DNA of 64,000 nt from Opitutaceae bacterium (GCA_014879845.1 JACSRI010000126.1:1-64000); one strand, 5' to 3'. Shown: positions 31,967 through 41,219, counted from the stretch's first letter. Numbers and translations are program-made. Notes: generated by a model not told the origin, from the sequence alone.

Positions 31967-32857
31967 TCAGGCGATGCCGGCCGCGGCCATCGCGGCGAGC
32001 AGCGCCTGCCGGCTGGCCGGGGCGAGCTCGCAAAGCGGCGCGCGCACCTCAGCCGAGGAGATCAGGCGCGTGTGCACCATCGCGGCCTTCACGGGCACGG
32101 GGTTGGGCTCGATGAACAGGGCCTTGAAAAGTGGATACAGTCGGTGATGGACCTTCAGCGCCGCCGCGAAGTCGCCGGCGAGCGCGGCGCCGACCATGGC
32201 GACCATGTCGGCCGGGATGAGATTTGAGGCCACGCTGATCACGCCCTTGGCGCCGATGGAGATGAAGGGCACGGTGAGCGAGTCGTCGCCGCTCAGGATG
32301 GTCATGTCGGCCCCGAGCGCCTGGCGCAGTTGATCGACGCGATCGCAGCTGCCGCCCGCCTCCTTGATGTGGTTCACGTGCACGAAGGCCTTGCGCAGGC
32401 GCTCGACCGTGGGCACGGCGATGTCGATCACGCAGCGGCCGGGGATGGAGTAGAGCACGATGGGCTTGTCCGTGACCTCGGCTACCGCGGAGAAATGCCG
32501 GAAGAGGCCCTCCTGGCTGGGCTTGTTGTAGTAGGGCGCGACCTGAAGGAAGCCGTCCGCGCCGGCCTCGTGGGCGCGCTTGGTCAGGCTGACGGCCTCG
32601 CTCGTGCAGTTCGAACCGGTGCCGGCGATGACCGGTACGCGTCCGCGGGCCGCCTCGACGACGGCGCGGATCACCTCGAGGTGCTCGCCGTGGTCGAGGG
32701 TGGGGGACTCACCTGTTGTGCCGACCGGCACGAGGGCGTGCACGCCGCCTGCGATCTGTTTTTCCACCAGGGCCCTCAGGTCGTCGAAGGCCACGTGGCC
32801 GTTGCGGAAGGGCGTGACGAGGGCCGTGATGACCCCTGTGAACGGTTTTACAGACAT
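31967..32857 (-). CDS. dapA: 4-hydroxy-tetrahydrodipicolinate synthase
   Basis: A 296-residue class I aldolase-fold enzyme that condenses pyruvate with aspartate semialdehyde. Family residues can be placed: T47/T48 in GTTGESPTL, Y136 (VLYSIPGR), R141 next to it, and the Schiff-base lysine K165 in HIKEAGG. The segment QVAPYYNKPSQEGL is typical. Length and motif spacing equal the E. coli type. It is the first gene of the dapA-dapB-ruvA run and is divergent from pilT over a 158-base gap in which no convincing promoter could be chosen. Confidence 0.95.
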   Translation of the reverse strand: MSVKPFTGVITALVTPFRNGHVAFDDLRALVEKQIAGGVHALVPVGTTGESPTLDHGEHLEVIRAVVEAARGRVPVIAGTGSNCTSEAVSLTKRAHEAGADGFLQVAPYYNKPSQEGLFRHFSAVAEVTDKPIVLYSIPGRCVIDIAVPTVERLRKAFVHVNHIKEAGGSCDRVDQLRQALGADMTILSGDDSLTVPFISIGAKGVISVASNLIPADMVAMVGAALAGDFAAALKVHHRLYPLFKALFIEPNPVPVKAAMVHTRLISSAEVRAPLCELAPASRQALLAAMAAAGIA

Positions 32858-33015
32858 TTGTCAGGTGGGCTGGAGCGTGCGCCGTGTTCCAACGACGGAA
32901 TCGGCGACGAAAGCAAGATCTCGACCGGAAATGACAATCCAAAACTCGGTAAGGAAACCTCCCCGGGCTCACTCGCGTTCAAGGCGCTGCGCAGTCCGGT
33001 CGATTCACCCCATGA

Positions 33016-34116
33016 ATGAGCGACCAGATCATCAACGACCTGCTCCGCCTCGCCGTGGAGAATCAGGCTAGCGATATCGTCTGCAAAACGGGCAAGCCGG
33101 CACTCCTCCGCCTCGCCGGTCGCCTCAAGCCCGTGGACATGGAGCCTCTCACCTTCGACGTCCTGGCCGGTTTCGTGGAGCAGCACGTGCCGGAGTTCCT
33201 GCGTGAGCAGATGGAGGTCGAGGGCCAGATCGACTTCGCCTACGAGATCGAGGAACTCGGCCGCTTCCGCGTCAACGGCTTCAAGCAGCGCGGCACGATC
33301 AGCGTGGTCTTCCGCTACGTGAAGAGCCACATCCCGACCTTCGAGGAACTCAACCTCCAGCCCGAGACGTTGATCAAACTCTCGCAGGCCAAGGACGGCA
33401 TCCTGCTCCTTTGCGGCCCCACCGGTTCGGGCAAGAGCTCGACCATCGCCGCGATGCTGAACTGGATCAACCACAACCTCGATCGGCACATCGTGACGAT
33501 GGAGGATCCGATCGAGTACAATTTCTCGGACAACAAGTCCGTCTTCAATCAGCGCGAGATCGGCATCGACGTGCCGACCTTCGAACTCGGGCTCAAGGCG
33601 GTCCTGCGCCAGAACCCGGACATCATCTACATCGGTGAGATGCGCGATCGCACGACCTTCGAGACCGCGATCACCGCGGCTGAGACCGGTCACCTCGTCG
33701 TCTCGACGCTCCACGCCTCGACCTCGCATCAGGCGGTGTTGCGCCTCTTTGAGTTTTTCCCGCCCGAGCAGCAACTGCAGGCGCGCCGCCAGCTCGCCAT
33801 CGCGCTGCGCGGCGTGATCGTGCAGCGACTCATCCCTGCGCTCGAGGGCGGCGGCCGCATCCCAGCGCTCGAGATCCTCGTGGCCGACCCGGTCGTGAAG
33901 AACCTCATCAACGAAGGCCAGTTCGAGAAACTGCCCGCCTGTCTCGAGTCCGGCATGGAGTCGGGGTCGTTGCCCTTCAACAAGGACCTCTACCGCCTGG
34001 TCAAAGCCGGTCGGATCTCGAAGGGCGATGCCCTCAAGGTCTCGCCGAACCCGCAGGCCCTCGAGATGAACCTCAAGGGCATCTTCCTGAGCGAAGGCCG
34101 ACGAATCCTCGGATAG
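33016..34116 (+). CDS. pilT: PilT/PilU-type twitching motility ATPase
   Basis: A 366-residue secretion-type ATPase expected to power retraction of type IV pili. Walker A is GPTGSGKSS (about 134-142). The Asp box and Walker B region reads PDIIYIGEMRD, and the His box is TGHLVVSTLHAS. The N-terminal PAS-like domain (RLAVENQASDIVCKTGKPALLRL) is typical. No other pilus gene is present in the window, so the partner apparatus must be encoded elsewhere. PilU is a possible alternative: the C-terminus is slightly extended and lacks a clear AIRNLIRE-type motif. The next gene is 279 bases downstream. Confidence 0.88.
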   Translation: MSDQIINDLLRLAVENQASDIVCKTGKPALLRLAGRLKPVDMEPLTFDVLAGFVEQHVPEFLREQMEVEGQIDFAYEIEELGRFRVNGFKQRGTISVVFRYVKSHIPTFEELNLQPETLIKLSQAKDGILLLCGPTGSGKSSTIAAMLNWINHNLDRHIVTMEDPIEYNFSDNKSVFNQREIGIDVPTFELGLKAVLRQNPDIIYIGEMRDRTTFETAITAAETGHLVVSTLHASTSHQAVLRLFEFFPPEQQLQARRQLAIALRGVIVQRLIPALEGGGRIPALEILVADPVVKNLINEGQFEKLPACLESGMESGSLPFNKDLYRLVKAGRISKGDALKVSPNPQALEMNLKGIFLSEGRRILG

Positions 34117-34168
34117 TCGCCGGCGCGGCGAGACCCGGTGAGGTCGATTCGCCGGGTCGGCGGACACA

Positions 34169-34195
34169 GGTGACCGGTTGGACCGGGAGGTCACC
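34169..34195. repeat. inverted repeat GGTGACC/GGTCACC
   Basis: Two 7-base arms, GGTGACC (34169-34175) and GGTCACC (34189-34195), are separated by 13 bases in the gap between pilT and fabD. The same pair of words occurs again between lepA and lepB. Confidence 0.4.
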
Positions 34196-34240
34196 GGAGA
34201 CTTCCCGGTCGGAATTACCGGCCCATTTCCGCCCGCGATC

Positions 34241-34363
34241 TTCCTGCTCGACCTGCCCATCTGCGGACCCGCCGGACCGCGGCGGCCCGCGCCAGCGTTT
34301 CGGTGCGGCCGAAAGCGCGAACGCGGTCCGTTCCTCCGCCGAATTTTCCTGCTCGACCCGCCC
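34241..34363. repeat. two near-identical 18-base direct repeats upstream of fabD
   Basis: TTCCTGCTCGACCTGCCC (34241-34258) recurs with one change at 34346-34363. They are 105 bases apart, inside the 279-base pilT-fabD gap, and the second copy ends 32 bases before the fabD ATG. The rest of the gap holds no gene. Confidence 0.5.
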
Positions 34364-34395
34364 GAAACCGGGCCGCATGGTCCGAGATTCGTACC

Positions 34396-35310
34396 ATGAG
34401 TTCCGCCGTCATGTTTTCCGGTCAGGGTGCCCAGAAAGTGGGCATGGGCCGCAGTCTTTACGAGAATGCTCCGGCCGCCCGCGAGCTCTACGACACCGCC
34501 GACAAGGTCCTCGGCTGGTCGCTCACGAAAGTGTCGTTCGAGGGGCCCGAGGCCGACCTCACGCAAACTCGGGTGTGCCAGGTCGCGCTCTTCGTCCACG
34601 GCTATGCGCTCTTCCGCCTGCTCGAGCAGTCCGGAAAAACCGCCGACGTGCGTTATGGACTGGGCCTGAGCCTCGGCGAAGTGACGGCGCTCACGGCCGC
34701 CGGCGTGTTTGATTTTGCCACCGGCCTGAAGGTCGTGGCCGAACGCGCCCGCCTCATGCAACTCGCCTGCGAGCAGACGACCGGGACGATGGCCTCGATC
34801 ATCGGTGAGGAGCCGGCGAAGGTCGCCGAGCTCTGCCAGGAGTTCGACATCGAGATGGCCAACCTCAACTGTCCCGGCCAGATCGTCGTCTCCGGCGAAA
34901 AGGCCAAGGTCGGCGCCGCTGTTGATGCCGCCAAGGCCCGCGGCATGAAGAAGGTCATCCCGCTCAACGTCGCCGGCGCCTACCACTCCCGCCTGATGGA
35001 GCCGGCGCGCGCGGCCTTCGCGGCGTTTCTCGCGGGCATCGAGTTCAAGCAGCCACGCTTCACCGTGCTGACCAACACCACGGGCAAGGCCGTCGCCGAT
35101 CCTGCCGCGATCCGCGCGGCGCTGGTGAAGCAGGTCGTGTCGCCCGTGCTCTGGGAGGCCTGCATGCGCGAGGCCGCCGCGCTCGGCGCCACGCAGTTCC
35201 TCGAGCTCGGCATGGGCGGCGTCCTTGCCGGCCTTGCCCGTCGTACCGAGAAGGCCTGGCCCGTGAAGAGCTACGCCGAGTTTTCCGACCTCCAGTCGTC
35301 GTCCGCCTGA
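34396..35310 (+). CDS. fabD: malonyl-CoA:acyl-carrier-protein transacylase
   Basis: A 304-residue acyltransferase that loads malonate onto acyl carrier protein for fatty-acid synthesis. The N-terminal FSGQGAQ (7-13) is present. The nucleophile is S92 in GLSLGE, where most FabD enzymes have His before the serine (GHSLG). The catalytic histidine is H197 (AYHSRLM), and [10 protein letters not shown] is also conserved. The ATG at 34396 begins the fold; the frame stays open 31 codons upstream without family sequence. The stop shares its last base with the lepA start (TGATG). No other fab gene is in the window; accD lies at 56979. Confidence 0.93.
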   Translation: MSSAVMFSGQGAQKVGMGRSLYENAPAARELYDTADKVLGWSLTKVSFEGPEADLTQTRVCQVALFVHGYALFRLLEQSGKTADVRYGLGLSLGEVTALTAAGVFDFATGLKVVAERARLMQLACEQTTGTMASIIGEEPAKVAELCQEFDIEMANLNCPGQIVVSGEKAKVGAAVDAAKARGMKKVIPLNVAGAYHSRLMEPARAAFAAFLAGIEFKQPRFTVLTNTTGKAVADPAAIRAALVKQVVSPVLWEACMREAAALGATQFLELGMGGVLAGLARRTEKAWPVKSYAEFSDLQSSSA

Positions 35311-37106
35311 TGTCCATCGAGCTCACCCGCAATTTCTGCATCATCGCCCACGTCGACCACGGCAAGACGACGCTCTCCGATCGTCTGCTGCAGGTGACCT
35401 CGACGGTCGCGAACCGCGTGCTCCAGGAGCAGCATCTCGACTCGATGGACCTCGAGCGCGAGCGCGGCATCACGATCAAGTCGCACCCGGTGACGATGTT
35501 CTACACGGCGAAGGACGGAAAGACCTACCGCCTCAACTTGATGGATACGCCGGGCCACGTGGACTTCTCCTACGAGGTCTCGCGTTCGCTCGCCGCCTGC
35601 GAGGGCGTGTGCCTGCTCATCGACGCCTCCCAGGGCGTGGAGGCGCAGACCGTGGCCAACGCCACGCTCGCCCACCAGCAGAACCTCACGATCATTCCGG
35701 TCATCAACAAGATCGACCTGCCCACGGCCAACCTCGAGCTCGTGACCAAGCAGCTCGAGGACATCCTCCAGATCCACTCGGAGGAGGCGATCCTCGCCAG
35801 CGGCAAGTCGGGCATCGGGATCGAGGACATCCTCGAGGCCGTGGTGCACCGCATCCCGCCGCCGCGCTGGTCCGACTACCCCGCCACGCGCGTCCTCGTC
35901 TTCGACTCCGTCTACGACAGCTACCGCGGCGTGATCGCGTTCGTGCGCGTGTTTTCCGGCAGCCTGAAGAAGGGCGACCCGATCCAGTTCATGAGCGACG
36001 GTCGCAAGACCGAGATCATGGAGGTCGGCGTGTTCCGCCCCAAGATGGACGAGACGCCGATGCTCGAGGCCGGCCAGACCGGCTACATCGTGACGAAGAT
36101 CAAGGACGTCACCGACATCAAAATCGGCGACACGATCACGTCCGCGCTGCGCCCCGCCGCCGAGATGGTGCCGGGCTTCAAGGCCGTGCGCCCGATGGTC
36201 TTCAGCGGCCTGTATCCGGTCGACACCGGCGACTATGAGAAGCTCAAGACCGCGCTCTCAAAACTTCGCCTCAACGACGCGGCCCTCGTCTACACGGCCG
36301 AGAGCTCGGTGGCGCTCGGTTTCGGCTTCCGCTGCGGTTTCCTCGGCCTGCTCCACATGGAGATCGTGCAGGAGCGTGTGCGCCGCGAGTACGACGTCGA
36401 GATCATCAACACGCATCCGTCCGTCGTCTACCGCGTGGTGCTGCAGAACGGCGAGACGATCGACGTCGACAATCCCGTCAACCTGCCCGAGCCCGGCACG
36501 TTCACCGAGATCCTCGAGCCCACGATCAAGGCGCGCATCCACATCCCGAACACATCGCTGGGCGACATGCTGGCCCTCATCATGGAGAAGCGCGGCGTGG
36601 TCGAGCACACCGACACGCTCGACGGCAACCGCGTGATGCTCACCTGCCTGCTTCCGCTCAACGAGATCCTCGTCGACTTCAACGACAAGCTGAAGTCGAT
36701 CACGCGCGGTTACGGCTCGATGGACTACGAACTCGGCGACTATGTCGCCTCCGACCTCGTGCGCATGGACATCCTCGTGCACGCCGACCCGGTCGACGCG
36801 TTCTCGACCATCGTGCACCGCGACAAGGCCGCGATGCGCGGCCGCGAGCTCTGCGCCAAGCTCAAGGAGATCATCCCCGCCCACATGTTTTCCGTGCCGA
36901 TCCAGGCTGCCATCGGCGGCAAGATCATCGCGCGCGAGACGGTCTCGGCCATGCGCAAGGATGTCACCGCGAAGTGCTACGGCGGCGACATCACGCGCAA
37001 GCGCAAGCTCCTCGAGAAGCAGAAGGAAGGTAAGAAGAAGATGAAGCAAATCGGCCGGGTCTCGATCCCGCCCGATGCCTTCATCAAGGTACTGAAGAAC
37101 GGGTAA
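35310..37106 (+). CDS. lepA: elongation factor 4 (LepA)
   Basis: A 598-residue translational GTPase that back-translocates or remodels stalled ribosomes. G1 is [14 protein letters not shown] (14-27), G2 lies in [10 protein letters not shown]3 is DTPGHVDF and G4 NKID. The LepA-specific C-terminal domain ends [18 protein letters not shown]. Length equals the E. coli protein. It overlaps fabD by one base. LepA next to the signal peptidase gene is a widely conserved arrangement and recurs here, with lepB 208 bases downstream. Confidence 0.97.
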   Translation: MSIELTRNFCIIAHVDHGKTTLSDRLLQVTSTVANRVLQEQHLDSMDLERERGITIKSHPVTMFYTAKDGKTYRLNLMDTPGHVDFSYEVSRSLAACEGVCLLIDASQGVEAQTVANATLAHQQNLTIIPVINKIDLPTANLELVTKQLEDILQIHSEEAILASGKSGIGIEDILEAVVHRIPPPRWSDYPATRVLVFDSVYDSYRGVIAFVRVFSGSLKKGDPIQFMSDGRKTEIMEVGVFRPKMDETPMLEAGQTGYIVTKIKDVTDIKIGDTITSALRPAAEMVPGFKAVRPMVFSGLYPVDTGDYEKLKTALSKLRLNDAALVYTAESSVALGFGFRCGFLGLLHMEIVQERVRREYDVEIINTHPSVVYRVVLQNGETIDVDNPVNLPEPGTFTEILEPTIKARIHIPNTSLGDMLALIMEKRGVVEHTDTLDGNRVMLTCLLPLNEILVDFNDKLKSITRGYGSMDYELGDYVASDLVRMDILVHADPVDAFSTIVHRDKAAMRGRELCAKLKEIIPAHMFSVPIQAAIGGKIIARETVSAMRKDVTAKCYGGDITRKRKLLEKQKEGKKKMKQIGRVSIPPDAFIKVLKNG

Positions 37107-37137
37107 CCCCGCGCGGTAGCCCCCACAGGTGATGCCG

Positions 37138-37223
37138 GGTGACCCCGACCGGCGTCCCGTGCACGGCGCCCGGTGGGTCACCAGGCCTGCGGCGGTGGCT
37201 GGCGCGGCGCTGCTGCGGTCACC
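37138..37223. repeat. GGTGACC/GGTCACC inverted repeat with third copy
   Basis: GGTGACC (37138-37144) faces GGTCACC (37176-37182), and a second GGTCACC follows at 37217-37223. All lie in the 208-base lepA-lepB gap, which has no gene. The words match those upstream of fabD. Confidence 0.4.
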
Positions 37224-37273
37224 GGGCCAACGGGGCCGGCAACCGCAAACCTGTCGGGAAGTTACGGGTCGAC

Positions 37274-37314
37274 AATCCGCGATCCGCCCTCCGAAATCCG
37301 CACTCCCCACTCTC
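37274..37314 (+). repeat. heptamer array abutting the lepB start codon
   Basis: Five consecutive 7-base units read AATCCGC, GATCCGC, CCTCCGA, AATCCGC, ACTCCCC. A final ACTCTC touches the ATG at 37315. The unit resembles the AATCNNN heptamers between ruvA and dapB. Because the array occupies the ribosome-binding region, no ordinary Shine-Dalgarno sequence is visible. Confidence 0.6.
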
Positions 37315-38601
37315 ATGTTCGGCATTTTCATATCGGAGCAGAGCAAGGCCCGGCACGACGCCAAGAACTGGCTCCATCTTGCCAACAAGGTGATCCACTA
37401 CCGCCGCGACCAGGTCTCTGCCCAGGAACTGCACGCCATCCTGCAGGCCGAGAATGATCTGAAGAACCATCTCGTGGGCCGGGCCGATGTCGCGAAACTC
37501 CGCGCCGCGATTGAGCGCCTCGAGGGCTGCCTGCGCCGCTCCGGCGGATCGCATTATCCGAAGTCGGGGATGGCCGACAATGTCGAGTTTGCCCTCGTCG
37601 CGCTGATCCTCTTCCTCGGCATCCGCGCGTTTCTCGTGCAGCCGTTCAAGATTCCGACGAATTCGATGTGGCCGACCTACTACGGCATGACGGCCGAGTC
37701 GTTTGCGACGGTCGAGGAGGAGCCGGGTCGCGTCGCGGAGACGCTCCGGTTGGCCGCGTTCGGGGCGAAGACCTACCGGGTCGATGCGCCGGCGGACGGC
37801 GAGTTGTTCGTCGCCCTGCCGCTCGACAAGGGCATACCGCAGGCCGTGCGGGTCGTGGCCGGCCGCCGCTGGGGTGTGCTGCCCGCCCGCCTCGCCGAAT
37901 ACGTGTTTGTCGTCGGCGGTCAGGCCGCCTCGGTCGCCGTGCCGGAGGAGTTTGAGTTCGGCCGCGTCTACCAGCTCGCATTGCAGCGGCCGATGGGCGG
38001 ACTCGATGCCGCCTATTCACTCGTGCGCGCCGCCTCGCGTGGCGTGAACTCGTTTGTGACGACGAAATATCGGGCCGAGACCATGCGGCTCGTGCCCACC
38101 GGCCGGCAGGTGAAGAAGGGCGAGCGGATCGTCTCGTTCGACATCCTCACCGGCGACCAGCTCTTCGTCGATCGCGTGAGTTACCATTTCGTGCCGCCGC
38201 GGGTCGGCGACGCCTTCGTCTTCCGCACCGACAACATCCCAGAAATCACCGGGGCCAATGCCAACAGTTACTACATCAAGCGCCTTGTCGGTGCCCCGGG
38301 CGACGAACTCGAGGTCAGGGCGCCCGAACTCTGGCGCAACGGCGCCCCCATCACCGGCTCGATCGCGTTCGAGAAGAACGCCCGGCAGGTCGACCGCTAT
38401 CCCGGATACACGTTCGGCGAGACGCGGCTCGCGCCCGGCACGACGCTCACGGTACCCGCGGATTCCTTCTTCGCCATGGGTGATAACTCGCCCAACAGCG
38501 CCGACAGCCGCCGCTGGGGTTTCGTGCCTGCGGACGACGTCGTGGGCCGGCCGCTCTTCATCTACTATCCGTTCACCCGCCGCTGGGGTCCGGCGCGCTG
38601 A
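37315..38601 (+). CDS. lepB: signal peptidase I, enlarged
   Basis: A 428-residue inner-membrane serine protease that removes signal peptides. A soluble, charged N-terminal 85 residues precedes one membrane helix (VEFALVALILFLGIRAFLV). The catalytic serine is S117 in KIPTNSMWPT and the catalytic lysine is K322 in YIKRLVGAPGDE. The box MGDNSPNSADSRRWGFV closes the family core. Serine and lysine are 205 residues apart, against about 55 in E. coli, so there is an insertion of roughly 150 residues of unknown role. It follows lepA. The ATG at 37315 begins the conserved part; the frame is open upstream to 37129 without support. Confidence 0.92.
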   Translation: MFGIFISEQSKARHDAKNWLHLANKVIHYRRDQVSAQELHAILQAENDLKNHLVGRADVAKLRAAIERLEGCLRRSGGSHYPKSGMADNVEFALVALILFLGIRAFLVQPFKIPTNSMWPTYYGMTAESFATVEEEPGRVAETLRLAAFGAKTYRVDAPADGELFVALPLDKGIPQAVRVVAGRRWGVLPARLAEYVFVVGGQAASVAVPEEFEFGRVYQLALQRPMGGLDAAYSLVRAASRGVNSFVTTKYRAETMRLVPTGRQVKKGERIVSFDILTGDQLFVDRVSYHFVPPRVGDAFVFRTDNIPEITGANANSYYIKRLVGAPGDELEVRAPELWRNGAPITGSIAFEKNARQVDRYPGYTFGETRLAPGTTLTVPADSFFAMGDNSPNSADSRRWGFVPADDVVGRPLFIYYPFTRRWGPAR

Positions 38602-38759
38602 GGCGGCTGCACGCGCGTCTGCGGCGGCGCTGCGCGTCCAGCGATCCGTGAGAAATCCGCGGCCGGCTGCGTTGGGAGATTGAGCCTGACCGATGAGATC
38701 GGCAGCTTGGGAGCGTCGCGCGGGCGATGTGTCGCGTCGCGCGTGCCACCCCATTCCCC

Positions 38760-39719
38760 ATGAATCGTCGAAACTTCCTGCGCGATGCCGCCGCGATGGC
38801 CGGCGCCTCGTTTGCCTCCGCGGCGCTCCTCCCTCGTGTCTCCGCCGCAGAACCGGGGTCCCCGTCCGCGCCGCGGTTTCGCCACAAATACGCCCCGCAT
38901 GCCGGGCAATTCGAGGCGCACGCGGGCAAGAACGTCCTCGACCAGATCCGCTTCGCCCGCGACGCGGGCTTCACCGCCTGGGAGGACAACGGGATGCGGC
39001 GGCGCGAGCGCGGCGAACAGGATGCCATGGCGGAGCTGCTGCGCGCGTCCGGCATGACCCTGGGCGTGTTCGTCGCGTATGCAGAATTCAAGCACCCGGT
39101 CTTCGCCGGCAACCGCCTCAGCATCGACGACCGCAAGCGCGACCCACAGGCGGTCCGCGAGATGCTCGCGCGCGAGATGGAGGCGACGGTCGAGCTCGCG
39201 GCGCGCGTCGGCGCCCGCTGGTGCACGGTCGTGCCCGGCGCGGTCGATCCGTCGCTGCTGCCCGAGCAGCAGACCGCGAACGTGGTCGAGAATCTCCGCC
39301 ATTGCGCCGCCATCTGCGAGAAGGCGGGCGTCGTCCTCGTGCTCGAGCCGCTCAACTACATGGACCATCCCGGATGTTTCCTGCAGCGCGCGGCCCAGGC
39401 GCACCAGATCTGCCGCATGGTCGGCAGCCCGTCGGTCAAGATCCTCTTCGACATCTATCACCAGCAGATCACCGAGGGAAATCTCGTCGCCAACATGACC
39501 GACGCCTGGGACGAGATCGCCTACATCCAGGTCGGCGACGTGCCAGGGCGCAAGGAACCGACGACCGGCGAGATCAACTTCAAGCACCTCTTCCAGTGGC
39601 TGCGCGACCGCGGCTACGCGGGCGTGATCGGCATGGAGCATGGCTTGCGCACGCGCGGACTCGAGGGCGAGCAGGCCTTGATCGCGGCCTATCGGGCCGT
39701 CGATGGCGGCGCACCTTGA
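38760..39719 (+). CDS. Tat-exported sugar isomerase (hydroxypyruvate isomerase-like TIM barrel)
   Basis: A 319-residue xylose isomerase-like TIM-barrel protein. The N-terminus (MNRRNFLRDAAAMAGASFASA) is a twin-arginine signal, so the enzyme should be folded in the cytoplasm and moved to the periplasm. Barrel motifs include GFTAWEDNGM, VLVLEPLNYMDHPG and FDIYHQQITEGN. GDVPGRKEPTTGEINF and GVIGMEHGL match the hydroxypyruvate isomerase and sugar-phosphate isomerase group, including the metal-binding Glu, Asp, His and Glu. The natural substrate is unknown. A Tat-exported Gfo/Idh/MocA oxidoreductase follows 55 bases downstream, and together they may act on a periplasmic sugar. Confidence 0.85.
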   Translation: MNRRNFLRDAAAMAGASFASAALLPRVSAAEPGSPSAPRFRHKYAPHAGQFEAHAGKNVLDQIRFARDAGFTAWEDNGMRRRERGEQDAMAELLRASGMTLGVFVAYAEFKHPVFAGNRLSIDDRKRDPQAVREMLAREMEATVELAARVGARWCTVVPGAVDPSLLPEQQTANVVENLRHCAAICEKAGVVLVLEPLNYMDHPGCFLQRAAQAHQICRMVGSPSVKILFDIYHQQITEGNLVANMTDAWDEIAYIQVGDVPGRKEPTTGEINFKHLFQWLRDRGYAGVIGMEHGLRTRGLEGEQALIAAYRAVDGGAP

Positions 39720-39774
39720 TGTAGCGCGAGCCCGCCCGCGGACGTCTCTTCCTCCTCTTACCCCAGTTACCTCC

Positions 39775-41106
39775 ATGGATCCACTCAATCGTCGTCAGTT
39801 TCTCGCCACCACCACCGTGGCGGCCGCCGCCGCGGCCGTCCTGCCGCGCCGCGCCTATGCGTCGCTCAACCAGCCGGACAAGCTCCGCCTTGGCCTGATC
39901 GGGTGCGGCGGTCGCGGGGTGGGCGCGGTGGCCGACGCGCTCCTCGCGGATGCACACACCGAACTCGTGGCTGTCGCCGATGTCTTCGCCGACCAGTTCA
40001 AGGACCTCGAGGTGCGCCTGGCGAAATCGCTTTCCGGGCGGCAGCTGGGCGCCGTGGCCGAGTCCGTCGCCGGCGAGATGGTCAAGACCCGCGCCGCCGT
40101 GCCGGCGGACCGTCGGTTTTCCGGCTTCGACGCCTACACGCGACTGTGCGCGCTGGATACAGTCGACGTGGTGTTGATGGCGGCGCCGCCGGTGTTTCGC
40201 CCCCTGCACCTGGAGGCGGCGCTCGCGGCGGGCAAGCACGTGTTCATGGAAAAGCCCGTGTGCGTCGACCCGGTCGGCGTGCGCAAGATGCTCGAACTCG
40301 CGGCCGTGGCTGATGCGAAGAAACTCAGCGTGGTCGCAGGCACGCAGCGCCGGCACGAGGCTCGCTATCTGGAGGGCCTCAGCCGCGTGCGCGACGGCCA
40401 GATCGGCGAGATCGTCGGGGCGCAGTGTTTCTGGCTCTCCGGCCACTACGTCGGCGCCAACCTCAAGCGCACGGAACTGCCGGTCGACGAGATGGAATAC
40501 CAGCTGCGCAACTGGCTCACGTTCATCTGGACGAGCGGCGACCACATCGTCGAGCAGCACATGCACAACATTGACGTGATCCTCTGGGCGCTCGGCAAGA
40601 CTCCCACGCAGTGCGTGGCGCTCGGCGGGCGCGGCGTCGATCTCCCGGTGCCCGCCTATGGCAACCGCTTCTCGCACTTTGCCGCCGAGTTCGATTTCGG
40701 AGGGCTGATCGTCTCGAGCTACTGCCGGCAGGAACCGGGTACCTACGACCGGGTCGCCGAGCGGATCATCGGGACCAAGGGTGTGCTCAACTTCGGGACG
40801 CGTCGCGCCGAGATCACGGGCGAGAAGCCGTGGACCGCGCCGGACATCGCTCCCAATCCCTATGTCCAGGAGCACGCCGATCTCGTCGCGAGTATCCGCG
40901 CCGGCCGGCCGTTGAATGAGATCCGCGCCGTTACGGAGAGCACGGCGGCCGCCATGCTCGCGCGTGAGTCCGCCTACACGGGCCGCGCGCTGAAGTTCGA
41001 CTGGTTGCTCGCGAAGTCTCAGCTCAACCACACCCCGCAAACCTGGGCCTGGGGCCCCAAGCCGATCGCACCCATGCCGGTGCCGGGCAAGACCGAGCTG
41101 GTCTAG
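39775..41106 (+). CDS. Tat-exported Gfo/Idh/MocA oxidoreductase
   Basis: A 443-residue NAD(P)-dependent sugar oxidoreductase with a twin-arginine signal (LNRRQFLATTTVAAAAAAVLPRRA). The Rossmann loop is GLIGCGGRGVG (from about residue 39). The conserved sugar-site motif EKPVCVDPVGV (Lys of EKP) is in place, and the partner segment GDHIVEQHMHNIDVILW gives the usual second-domain His/Asp. Such exported members are especially frequent in Verrucomicrobia and Planctomycetes, usually of unknown substrate. It is probably co-transcribed with the upstream isomerase. The ATG at 39775 is chosen to start the Tat signal. Confidence 0.9.
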   Translation: MDPLNRRQFLATTTVAAAAAAVLPRRAYASLNQPDKLRLGLIGCGGRGVGAVADALLADAHTELVAVADVFADQFKDLEVRLAKSLSGRQLGAVAESVAGEMVKTRAAVPADRRFSGFDAYTRLCALDTVDVVLMAAPPVFRPLHLEAALAAGKHVFMEKPVCVDPVGVRKMLELAAVADAKKLSVVAGTQRRHEARYLEGLSRVRDGQIGEIVGAQCFWLSGHYVGANLKRTELPVDEMEYQLRNWLTFIWTSGDHIVEQHMHNIDVILWALGKTPTQCVALGGRGVDLPVPAYGNRFSHFAAEFDFGGLIVSSYCRQEPGTYDRVAERIIGTKGVLNFGTRRAEITGEKPWTAPDIAPNPYVQEHADLVASIRAGRPLNEIRAVTESTAAAMLARESAYTGRALKFDWLLAKSQLNHTPQTWAWGPKPIAPMPVPGKTELV

Positions 41107-41160
41107 CCAGGGCTCGGTGCGGCGCGGTGGTGCCGCGCGTGGGCGCGACCGCGAAAGCAA

Positions 41161-41191
41161 ACGGGCCGGACGAGGTGATCGTCCGGCCCGT
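41161..41191. terminator. 13-bp perfect hairpin between convergent genes
   Basis: Arms 41161-41173 and 41179-41191 pair perfectly with a GGTGA loop, between the Gfo/Idh stop (41106) and the cytochrome stop (41220). No T-run follows, but the very stable stem suits a bidirectional terminator. It is flanked by a 12-base direct repeat TGCCGCGCGTGG (41131-41142 and 41197-41208). Confidence 0.65.
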
Positions 41192-41219
41192 GGTGCTGCC
41201 GCGCGTGGCGTGGTGCGGC

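Noticed and set aside
32848-34986. Minus-strand open frame across pilT and fabD
   Set aside because: Antisense to two well-supported genes; no family pattern.
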